64,000 bases of DNA, taken from the NCBI RefSeq assembly GCF_036785885.1, contig NC_092323.1, positions 1,116,001 through 1,180,000 on the forward strand, read 5' to 3'. The stretch's first letter is position 1, and the number at the start of each line of letters is the position of its first letter. A program made the position numbers and the translations under genes. The notes beneath the pieces were generated by a model, which was not told where the DNA came from, did not search any database, and saw only the letters and a program-made list of their open reading frames with translations. The DNA is from Coffea arabica (lineage: Eukaryota > Streptophyta > Magnoliopsida > Gentianales > Rubiaceae). This document shows, piece after piece, positions 23,174-33,731 of the stretch.

Positions 23174-25064
23174 AATGGGGTGTGTTTGGATCCCTTGTTT
23201 TTGGGGTTGTTTTTGAAAAACTGTTTTTCACATTCCAAATGCTACAGTAAATGTGTATTTTCAAAACAACTCCAAAAACACCATATCCAAATATTATATC
23301 AAAAACAACTACATATGTATATTTCAATTATGTATATTATATATATAAATATATATATATTATATTAATATAAATTGAAATATACAAATTGAAAATTATA
23401 TATATTATATATTATATAAATATTTATATAAATTAATATTATACATAATATTGTATATTATACATAATATAATATAATATACATAATATGTAATATTGTA
23501 TACATACATGTGTAAATATTTATACATAATATATTATGTACATTATATTATAATATATACATTATTAATGTATAATATTATTATGTACATTATTGTGTAT
23601 AATAATGTTATGTATAATATATAATATACATAATATGTAATAATGTAATAATGTATATTATGTATAATATATTATATTATGTATATTATGTTATATATAC
23701 AATATTATGTAGATTATACAAATTGAAAATTATATATTATATATTTATATAATATATATTATATGAATATTTATATAATGAAATATACAATAAATATTAC
23801 AAATTGAAATATTATATAAACACCATATTTATAATATTATAATATTTATAATTAATATTAATGTATATAATAAATTTTAAATATTTATTTATTTATTTAT
23901 ACATATTATAAATACTTTTATATATTTATATGAATATTATATATTATATAAATTATATATCATATAACATATATTATATATTATATATTATATATATTAT
24001 ACATTTATATAAATGTACATTTATACATAATATATATATATATATTAATGCATATTTATAATATACATTTATATTATGTATTATATATAATATAATACAT
24101 TTATACATTTATATTAATATACATAATATTAATTATATATTTATACATAATATTAATACATTTGTACATTTATATTAATTATATTAATACATTTATACTT
24201 AATACTAATATATATTATTAAAATTATAATTTATACATTTATATAATATTTAGTTGTAATTTATACATTTATAATAATATAGACTTATATGTTTATAAAT
24301 ATATTTATATTATATATTATATATTATATAATACATTTATATATTTTTATATAAATACATAAATATATTTATTTATAAATATTTATAAATGTATTATAAA
24401 TGCATAAATGTATATTTATATAAAAATATAAAAATTATAATTTATAATTTATACATTTATATAATATTCAGCTATAATTTATACATTTACAATAATATAC
24501 ACTTATACATTTATAAATATATTTATATTATGTATTATATATAATATAATAAATTTATAATACATTTATATATTTTTATATAAATATGTAAATATATTTA
24601 TTTATAAATATTTATAAATGTATTATAAATGCATAAATGTATATTTATATAAAAATATAAAAATTATAAATTATAAATTGTAATTTATGCATTTATATAA
24701 TATTCATTTATAATTTATACATTTATAATAATATACACTTACATATTTATAAATATATTTATATTATGTATTATATATAATATAATACATTTATATATTT
24801 TTTAGCGAATATATAAATATAATTATTTATAAATGTATTATAAATGCATAAATGTATATAAAAATTATAAAAATACCCAAAAATATGTTTCAAAAATACC
24901 TCTAAAAACAATCCAAAAAATATCTACAATAAAAGTTTTTCATATAGTTTTTGAAAAACAACTCCAAAAATAACTAATCCAAACGGACTTGTATTTCAAA
25001 AACAAAATGCTACAGTACTGTTTTTGAAAAACAACCCAAAAAACAGCTAATCCAAACGGAGCCG
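23174..25064. mobile_element. AT-rich inverted-repeat element (hAT-like ends), 1.9 kb
   Basis: The left end reads GTGTTTGGATCCCTTG then TTTTTGGGGTTGTTTTTGAA; the right end, read inverted, gives CCGTTTGGATTAGCTG then TTTTTTGGGTTGTTTTTCAA. Each end also has a CTACAG/CTGTAG block. These ends belong to a common plant MITE type. The right side carries a second, inner copy of the terminus (about 24940-24990), so that end is duplicated. The 1.6 kb between is almost pure A and T with few G or C. I could not find a convincing target duplication, so the family is uncertain. It lies between the convergent methyltransferase and ALIS genes. Confidence 0.65.
24250..24860. repeat. Tandem repeat of about 218-236 bp, roughly 2.5 copies
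   Basis: The block AATAATATA(G/C)ACTTA starts at 24273, 24491 and 24727, each time followed by the same series of TTTATAAATATATTTATATT and AAATGCATAAATGTATA blocks. Periods are 218 and 236 bp; the last copy is truncated. It lies inside the AT-rich element and probably arose by local duplication. Confidence 0.75.
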
Positions 25065-25139
25065 TGTAGATTCCACAAACTCTGCATCCAGTAGAATATG
25101 CTGCTCAAGCAGTCCTGGTGATGAGTTAATAATTCAGCT

Positions 25140-28100
25140 TTAGTGTCCTCCGGGGTTCCGGTTCCATGACAAATAAGACGGATCACCGAGCCGCCTAAAA
25201 CAAAGAAGAAATCGACCGACTTTTGAGGGCAGCACTAGTTGTTGAAACATAAAAAGTGACCGAGGATTATAACCATATGACTCTTTAAGGAAGCATATAT
25301 GTTACAGGGCGGAAAATTACTGACAGAGAAACCAAAACATACCTTGGCTTGACGAGATATATGATAGTGAAAACCATAGCCAAAAAGAAGCAGAGTCCAC
25401 CAACAGTGAGATAGGCAATGCCAAGAAAGTCGTTCTTTCCGCCAAGCCAGCTGGTTGTAGAAAGCACAAGCTTCTTCTTGCCATTGAAACTATAGGTGTT
25501 GTAATTGTTCTGTAAAGTCACATTGATGACATCACCAGCAACAAGATCCACCTCTATCTTGCCATACAATTTTCTGAAGGTGGGAAGAGCAGCTGTACGC
25601 ATCCATACAATAAGATCTTCCTGCTCACTCAGCTGCTTCGAGGGAACCAGTTTCATAGATTAGTATCCTTTGCCAAGTAGAAAACTTGCTGGAATGCAAA
25701 CATGTTGCTCCTAAGGTAGTCCAATGCAATCAAGTGTTTGGCATGCTATTAAGTGCAAGCAGAACTGCTTCTGAGGTAGTTCAATGCAAGCAGAGTATGG
25801 CATAATACTACTATTAAGTGCAAGCAGAACAGAACAACCAAAATAAATACCCCAAAAAAAAAAAAAAAGTCGTGTGCACAATTATGCTCTTCTTAAGTTT
25901 CCCATTTTCAAAAGCTCTCACTCGAGATGACCACACAACAATAAACCACGTCAAGAATCTATGGTAGCAAGTATCAGACCTTTGTGAGTTGAGTCTAAAG
26001 GCCTTTAACATGCACAGTAAAAATGACTTAAATTATTGCATCGTACTACTTTATCTTCAGTTTTTCAAGGACTAGCTAATCATTTTCTTGTACTATAAGG
26101 TTATGAATCAACAGCATGTAGTTGAAGGCTTACTGGTATGGATTCATTAAGATGTTTCCCTCCAATAAGTCCCCCACTCTGGAAGTTTTTAGGGAAGACA
26201 TCTTTGCCAAACTTGTGGTCTCTGTCACTCTTCCAAGAGATGCCATGCTTGTTCACACTCAAATTCTGGTTGTTCCGGGAGAAACTGTAAGAGTCGTTAA
26301 ACAAACTCCATGCTATAAGGCCACAAGGCACAATAGTCGATCCATTTGCCGTTTTATCTTCAGGCTTACAAGCACTGGTGTCATTCTCACTATCACGATC
26401 TCTCAACTGCTGGTCACTTCTGCTCTTCACATACCTGAAAATTGTAAAAATGAAGGCCACATGTGGGTCAAAATGAAGGAGAAACTAGGAGTAAATTATA
26501 AATTTTGCCTAGGAGGCACCAAGTGCTTAACAAACTCATATACTGTTTGATGTAAATCAACATATGGCTACAACAAGATCTCCCACGACAATGGGAATAA
26601 AACCTAGGACCTCCTGACAGTCTTTCCTCCTGCGATCCCAACGCTAGTCTTCTTCAATCCTATGGACTTGCTTATTTTCCATGAATAAATCATACATAAA
26701 ACAGAAAAAAAGGGGACAACTTTCAGGCAGAGAAAATAGTGTCAATTTCAACTGGGAGAAGATTCACTTAAACTTGCATATTCTTGAAGCGAAACTCTCC
26801 ACTTAAACTTGCATATTCCTCCAGTGAAGCTCTCATAAAAGGAAAAACACGATCCCCTCAAAAGCTACTTTTATTAACTGCCTAGAAGGTCCTACTATAC
26901 AGGAAATTCCTTCAATTAATGGGAGAAAAAACCAGATAAAAACAGCTTAGAGCATAATACAATGAAGTACCTGCGGTGATTCTGGTAATAATTGTCCAAC
27001 TGATAATACACATAAATTGGATGCTTCATATGCTTCGTTACCTGATATATAACTTTAACAAATAAATCCACTGTCGATCCTAAAATAAGGAAAGACTAAA
27101 ACAGCCTTATTAATGTCTACAAGGGGGGTGGGGGAGGGGGGAGGTACAGCAACATACATTCAGAATTCTGTTGCAGGTTTTATCACCAGAGCTTTGTATA
27201 TATGCAATTTTATCCTTCCTTGAATCTTCAGGTATACAATCAGTTTCGTAGCGATCAATTATCTCAACAACCTGAAAGAATAAGAAACATATATTGCAGT
27301 GAATCATTTTTCTTTTATCTTCTTTTCCTTTTTAAAGCATAAGCAGGATATAAGGATGTGCAACAACTGAGTAGATGTCTTGCTTACGTCATGGGATGCA
27401 AATAGGGAAGCAACTCCAATAGGGATAAAGATGACTGTAACAAGCATGAATGCTGAGATAACCTGCAATTGAGAAGACAACAAAAATGAGGCATGCATGA
27501 GTTAATAAAATTTCCAGTAACGCCGATGAGTTACCCAAAAAAATTAGTATTAAGAAACAACACGACAAAATATAGAATCAGTACCCATTTTGGTGTAAGA
27601 ATAGGCTTGCATGCTGGAAGTTCCTGTTGTGTAAACCTTGAATCTGAAGAATAAAATCGAAAAAGGAAATTCTTCTCCGTCATTAAGAAGCAATTGAATT
27701 GTGGCGAAGACAGAAAGAACCAATTTGTATATGCGTCGAGGACAAGAAAATGGATATAAATGCTTAGGACATAAGGCATTATTAACATATAAAAATGCAG
27801 CAGAGATTGAAAAAACCCAAAGAGAAGTTATTCCCCGGAATAGAATTGTTTATATTTCCAGAAATTGCAAAAAAAAAAAAAAAAAAAAAAAGATCCTCTC
27901 TCTGGAACTGAGATAAGCCCCCAGAGAGAGGTTACAAAAATAGCTCTCGATCCAAACCCAAGAGTAAATTGACTTGGTCATCACAAGTTGGCCGATAAAG
28001 TGAAGGGGAAAAACTTAATAGAAAAAAAAAAACAGAGCGAGTATGGGGGTCAGAACCTGAAATCCGACACAAGTTCCAACAGGTCAACCCCGTTGGGGGA

Positions 28101-28361
28101 AAGTTCAATGAATAGAAAGCATGATCAGTAGCAGAGGAGTCGATAGCAAACAAAAAGTTGAAACCAAAAACCACAAAATCTAAAGATGAAGTATATTGAG
28201 GAGTAAAAATGAAAATAAGGGACAAAGAGTAGGAAGAAGAAGAGCAGAGAAAGATTACACTTGGGACGCTTGGAATTTCGGGTAGTGGGAGGAGCAGTGG
28301 AATCGGCGGCGGCGGATCCAGGACCTCCTGCACTTGATGACGGAGTGTTGTTGGAGTTCAT
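25140..28361 (-). CDS. ALA-interacting subunit (CDC50/LEM3 family, P4-ATPase beta subunit)
   Basis: Eight exons on the minus strand: 28361-28259, 27643-27585, 27462-27388, 27271-27158, 27041-26971, 26434-26134, 25632-25343, 25194-25140, giving 355 residues. The N-terminus is Ser/Ala/Pro-rich and cytosolic. The family signature [17 protein letters not shown] leads into membrane segment 1 (about 55-77, [20 protein letters not shown]). The lumenal domain has [20 protein letters not shown], paired cysteines and several N-glycosylation sequons (NDT, NGS, NDS, NLS, NES, NVT). Segment 2 (about 310-335) contains [19 protein letters not shown], and the tail [18 protein letters not shown] is the canonical CDC50 ending. 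Such subunits partner ALA phospholipid flippases, are needed for their exit from the ER, and act in lipid asymmetry and vesicle budding. The ALIS number cannot be assigned. Confidence 0.95.
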
Positions 28362-29446
28362 CACTGGATGGAATCCTTCTTTTTTTGCTGCTTTTCTATT
28401 ATTATTATTTTTTTTTTGGCAAGAAAGAAAAAAGAAAAAAAAGCACAGATGTTTGCTGGGATGGATTGAGAAGCAGAAAGAGGGTATAATATAGTATGGG
28501 GTGAAAAAGGGTGATGGAGCCGGAGAAGACGTTGAAAATTGAAAGAGATGAGGGATGGCAGCCGGCGGATGGGTGGCGGATTTCAGAATATTTGGAATAT
28601 GCTAGCTAGCTAGCAGCACTGGTAGATAGAAGAAGAGAAGAAGAAGAGGAAGAAGATTGGTTGTGAAATCCAAAGAAATTTTCAGATGATACGTTGATAT
28701 ATGCTCCCAAACTATACTTGTCCTCCTCCTCCTCCTTTCACGAGTCACAACCCCCAAACCAAAAAAAAAAAAAATCATTACTCGTCTACGCTGCTGCATA
28801 CAAATCCACGCAGACAGAGAGAGAGAGAGAGAACTAGTCTTCTCTGTCTTCCTTTGACTTTGAAATTGTCTCCTCTTCTAGTCTTCTTTACTTGTCAATA
28901 CTAGTAGCAGTCTTTGATATCATTTACCTTACCTTCTCCCCTCCCAAATACTACTATATGTAGTTATCTATCTCTATATGCTAGGCGTATGTTTAGTCTT
29001 CAAATCAAGTAAACAACCAACCATTCAAATTCCGCCCAAAAAAAAAACAAAAAAGCTACTTCAAAATATACCAACCTACCTCTTAGCTAGCACCAGTTCA
29101 AAATTTGTTGATGTGAAAAGCTACCTGCATTTCCATTTTTACTACTTCAAAAAAAAAAAAAAAAAAAAAAACAGGTATCTGTGCCTCGTACAAGAATTCA
29201 GGAAGGTAAATACTGCTGTGAGTAGAAGAGCGGTAAAGTTGAACCTTTGCTTGCGATAAATTTGCGAATGCACGTCAAGAGGAATGACGCGAGAACCGGC
29301 CCTCCTGCATTTGTCAAACGAGACTAGAATACGCGTTCTTTGGTTCCTTCCACTTCCTTTCGTCTCCTCTTCTTATAACTAGTTTGGAGTCCGCTGCGCT
29401 TTCAAAATAACCACGCTGCTGTTATTATTATACTATTATTTATAAG
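28362..29446. other. Promoter and leader region of the ALIS gene
   Basis: Upstream of the flippase subunit gene, with several A or T homopolymer runs, a GCTAGCTAGCTAGC stretch near 28601 and a GA run near 28817. No gene is supportable. The nested transposon block begins at its left edge. Confidence 0.5.
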
Positions 29447-29686
29447 AGTAAATTGCGGGATATGTCACCAAAACATAATAATGAGTTGTACCGCTTTTGC
29501 TCGCGAAACTAATAAAAGTTTTTAACCAAGATTTCATCGAACTAATAAATTTGTAACTTTTAAATCATTCCGTCTAGTTATAGCATTAATTAAGAGAGAT
29601 GGAAACTCACCTTCAATTTCATCTATACAAAACAAGATTGCCTCTCAGACCTTAATTCTAAAAAAACCTACTTTTGTTTCTCAAAA

Positions 29687-30845
29687 GAAAAAAGTCGTTT
29701 GAAACGTCTTTCACATTTTGTAAAATAGTTTTTTTCCCCTCTCATTTTTTAAAGTGTAATTTTACATCCATTACAAATTTATATATTAATCAAATTTGAC
29801 TCATATCTAAATTTTAGACTAATTTTTTGTCGAAATCCATCATATGTCTTGCACATGATCATTTTTAAGGGGGCAAAATTATCAAATCAAATTTCACATA
29901 ATCTAATACATAGTCCCTTACATTTCACAACATGAATTTTTTCATTTCTCGCATTTTCACAAAATGAAATTTTTCATCATTTTATTGATCATGTGTACAA
30001 ATAAATTTTTTTTTAAACCATATATTTATCTATTTGATTTCATTCGAACAGCACGAATAGTATGTAATATATTTATATTTTTTTGTATATAATATATCTC
30101 CCTTTTTTTAAGTGTAAGTGAAAAGATTCGAATTTGAAACTTCTCATTTACACTTTCTCTTCTGTGCCACCTAATCAGCTTGTTTATATGAAATCAAATA
30201 GATATATATTATATGCTATTTGTACTGATCAAGTGAAATTAAATAGACATATACATGGATTTTTATAAACAAGAAAAACTACTTATATGCATGTTACAAA
30301 ATGAATTTTTTCATCCTTCATTGATCATGTGTATGAATAAATTTTTTTTAACCTATGTATGTATCTACTTGATTTCACCTAAACAGTACGAATAACACAT
30401 AATTTATCTTTATTTGATTCGTGCAAAGTCAAATAGAGATACATTAAATACTATTCGTACTATTCAGATAAAATCAAATAGATATATACATAAATTTTCA
30501 TAAACAAGAAAAAAAATATTTTGTAAAAAAAAAATACAATACACACGAGCAATAAGGGTTGAAATTTTTCATTTTTAAAATGTAAGAGACAAAAAGATTC
30601 ATTTTGTAAAATGTGAAAGATTATGAATCAGATTATGTGAAAAATATAATTTGACAAATTTATCTTTAAAAAATAATCATATGCAAGGCACGTGGTAGAT
30701 TACGATAAAAAATTAGTTAAAAATATAGATAGGAACCAAATTTAATCAATGTGAATTTGTAAGGAACGTAAAATTGCATTTTTTAAAATGAGCAACAACA
30801 AAATTTATTTTGCAAAATGTGAGATTTGTTTTAAACGATTTTTCC
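29687..30845. mobile_element. MULE-type MITE, 1.16 kb, nested copy A
   Basis: It begins GAAAAAAGTCGTTTGAAACG and ends TTTTAAACGATTTTTCC, the inverse. The arms of about 170 bp continue with ACATTTTGTAAAAT and TGTAATTTTAC blocks. The flanks are TTCTCAAAA (29678-29686) and TTCTCGAAA (30846-30854), a 9-bp duplication with one mismatch. The interior repeats short motifs of the type TTTGATTTCA and GTACGAATAG. It has the same ends and nearly the same length as copy B at 31657-32820. Confidence 0.85.
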
Positions 30846-31054
30846 TTCTCGAAACAACCTCACCCGCTGCCTATCCTTCACAACTTTCCTTCTCCATCGC
30901 TAATCCTAAATGGCCGACAATAATTAGCACTTCCTCGTCGATCCTCATTAATAACCCATTTAACAAGACCTGTAGTTACTAGAACCCCCCCCCCCCTCCC
31001 GCCTTTTCTCCCCCTTCAATATTTGCTCATCGGTTCAAATCGGACTAAGACTAC

Positions 31055-31475
31055 ATTGTTCGCTCTCACTTTTAACGACTTCCAAATTGTTGGCCATTAA
31101 GGCTCTCAATCTGGACCAGCAATTGAAGGGCTTTCATGACCTCTCGGAGCCTTTAGTCAACTCAGCCAACCCAACTTTTTTTGGTTGCTATTTGGGATGC
31201 TTCCATCGAACTTTGAGCACACCATTCACTGCCCGGATGGCAAAATGGCTAGATATATACATTGAGGCTTTGATGGTTAGGGTCTTGTTGAGCTGGTTCC
31301 CTAATATATAATTTGAGATAGGCAGCCACTGTCAGTAATTAGGGACATTTGTGATTTGTATTTGAATCTTTTCAAGAATATAGTTGCTTCGATCTTTTTA
31401 ATACCCTGGATGCCAATTCGTTGCTGCCATTTGCCATTTTGGGGGCGCTCGACTCCATTTTGAAAAGCAGCAAAA
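31055..31475 (+). pseudogene. Broken copy of a YGGT-family (YlmG/CCB3-like) gene
   Basis: An open stretch, 31087-31308, encodes KWLDIYIEALMVRVLLSWFP, the hallmark membrane helix of plant YGGT proteins. After a stop and a frame change at about 31309-31317 the family sequence goes on as DRQPLSVIRDICDLYLNLFK, then after another frame change as LDANSLLPFAILGALDSIL. Working family members help thylakoid membrane or cytochrome b6f assembly. This copy is intronless as far as it goes and lies inside an inverted-repeat element between two MITEs. It was therefore probably captured by the transposon, or is a retrocopy caught in it. Sequence before 31055, back to 30855, may be the decayed transit-peptide part, which I cannot prove. 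Confidence 0.75.
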
Positions 31476-31656
31476 ATTTTTTAGGTGACTGGATGATCAA
31501 TTGGATTTGCGTTTATATCTATGATTAGGTATTAAGGACAGTTAGTACTGTCAAATTTGTAACTTTTGGAGAAACAAATATATGATGTTTATGACTAATA
31601 GCTTGTTGATTTCTGATTTATGAACAGGAGTCAACTTTTGGTCTATATAATATAAA

Positions 31657-32820
31657 GGGCAAAATCGTTTAAAACATCCATCAAATTTTGCAAAATGACT
31701 TTTTTTCGTCCCTCATTTTTAAAAGTGTAATTTTACGTCCCTTACAAATTCACATTAATCAAATTTGATCCCTACATAGGTTTCGAACTAGTTTTTGACC
31801 AAAATGGCACGTAATTATTTTTAATGGCAAAATTATCAAATCAAATTTTACATAATTCAATTCATGGTCTCTCGCATTTTATAAAATGATTTTTTCCCTA
31901 ATATTTTAAAAATGAATTGTTTCGTCTCTCACATTTCACAAAATAAATTTTTTCATTCCTTATTGATCATATCTATAAATAACTTTTTTTTTCTTTAAAC
32001 CCATATATATATATATATATATATATTTGATTTCACATGAATAGTATGTAATATATCTCTATTTGATTTCATATAAACAGGCTATTCGTAGTTGTATACA
32101 TGTTATTCAATATATATATATATATATATACAAGGGTTTAAAACTAACAATTTTATTTTAAATCCATGTATATATCTATATGATTTCACTATGTGTACCT
32201 ATTCAATATTTATAACCTTTCTCTTTTGGTAATAATTTATCTATTGAGTTGTATAATAAGGTTATCTAATTAATGGGTTCTAAATTGAATTCTATAATTT
32301 TGCTAACAAATTGCAATTTAAATGTGCAGTTTCTATACACCACTTTTAAGACCAATAATTGAATTACTTATCTTGTGACTGTCTTAAAATTTGAAAGTGC
32401 CAATCATTTATTTCTTTTTGTCATACTTTTCCTTTATTTATTTTTCTGTCCAAATTTAATTCGATATAAACATTCGACAATGTTTAGGATTAAATGTCTT
32501 CTTTGTTTCAATTTTCGAGTAAAAAAAATAAATATGAGTGAAAAACTATCAATTTCTTTTAAATTCATATATTTATTTATTTAATTTTACCTGAGCAGCA
32601 CGAATAGCATACAATATATCTCTATTTGATTTCACTAATCCTTAAAAAATGATCACGTGTAAGGCACGTGATGGATTCCGGCAAAAAACTAGTCAGAAAC
32701 CTAGGTAGGGACTAAATTTGATCAATGCGAAATTGTAATGAATATAAAATTACACTTTTAAAAGTAAGGGACGAAAAAAGTTATTTTGCAAAATGTGAGG
32801 GATATTTGAACGATCTTCCC
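31657..32820. mobile_element. MULE-type MITE, 1.16 kb, nested copy B
   Basis: It begins GGGCAAAATCGTTTAAAACATCC and ends GATATTTGAACGATCTTCCC, the inverse; the arms pair imperfectly over about 170 bp (ATTTTGCAAAATGAC with TTATTTTGCAAAAT, and GTGTAATTTTACG with TAAAATTACAC). A perfect 9-bp duplication, TAATATAAA, flanks it at 31648-31656 and 32821-32829. No coding capacity. It is the same family as 29687-30845 and 21057-21551. The perfect duplication argues for a recent insertion. Confidence 0.9.
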
Positions 32821-33054
32821 TAATATAAATTTGAAGTTTTGCAAATTTTTTTTTTGTGAAAGTAAGTTCACACAAAAAGTTGTATAGATGAAACTGTCCC
32901 TAAACAAGTGAATTTTTGTCTCTTCTAATGGCATAATTAGATAGAATAACCTAAATGCTACTGATTTACTAATTAAGTGACAATTTTTGCTAAAAAATTA
33001 GTTTGCTGACCAAAATGGGACAACTCAATAGTTTAGAGACATTTCGCGTAAAGT

Positions 33055-33731
33055 TTTTTTTTTTTGCATATTGTGTGATAAGAAATAATGACATTTTTTT
33101 GTTATTAGATTAATGAAAAAAATCAAATTTATCTGCGTAACATCTACTAAAAATTGAGTTTAAATGTATAATTATTTTTAAATTAATATAAATGAGTGAA
33201 TCAAATCAACCTATTACCCACCAATTAAATAAATTTAATTGAGCACAAATTTAGTCCCATTCAAAATTCATTATATGTCCAAGTCCACTTATTAGTCATG
33301 AATATAATAATAATAATAAAATATTATTATTTCTGATCACACAATATGTAATAAAATAAAATAACATTGCAAATAAACTATATGAATGAATAATTGAGTA
33401 TACCCATATTTGTTTATTAATTAAATGAATATAAATCGGCGATTCATCTCGTCTCACTGAGGATTATATTCATTAATCACGCCTCTAGGTTGACCCAATT
33501 CCCAACATTTCCATCGATCAATTAGTGCTCTCCTAAAACTGGCGGTGTGCTGATCCATCGTCGTCCATCAGTGCCAGACTTAGCTCAATCATTAAACGCT
33601 ACTATTGCATCACGACGTCGACTCTGAAAAAACTGACAAAGTGCTGTTAATACTACTACACTACTGCTGCAAAGGAGGGTTAATTTGATCTAAGAGCAGC
33701 AGCAGGAGGAAGAGGACGCATCTCAAGCGGC
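33055..33731. other. Promoter and leader of the SSADH gene
   Basis: A T run at the edge of the transposon block, AT-rich sequence to about 33420, then more mixed sequence leading to a purine-rich leader (GCAGCAGCAGGAGGAAGAGG) just ahead of the ATG. No other gene seen. Confidence 0.5.

Larger units (their letters stand above)
29448..33054. mobile_element. Outer inverted-repeat element, Pack-MULE-like, carrying a YGGT gene fragment and two nested insertions
   Basis: The left arm (about 29448-29640) and right arm (about 32870-33054) pair as inverted repeats: left AATGAGTTGT matches right (inverted) ATTGAGTTGT, CGAAACTAAT matches GCAAACTAAT, and TTTCATCTATACAA at 29617-29630 matches the inverse at 32880-32893. 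Between them lie two younger 1.16 kb MITEs, each with its own 9-bp duplication, and a 0.8 kb piece with homology to a host YGGT gene. Removing the two MITEs leaves about 1.27 kb: arm, captured gene piece, arm. That is the layout of a Pack-MULE. No target duplication is visible; the right flank is a T run. Confidence 0.65.
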
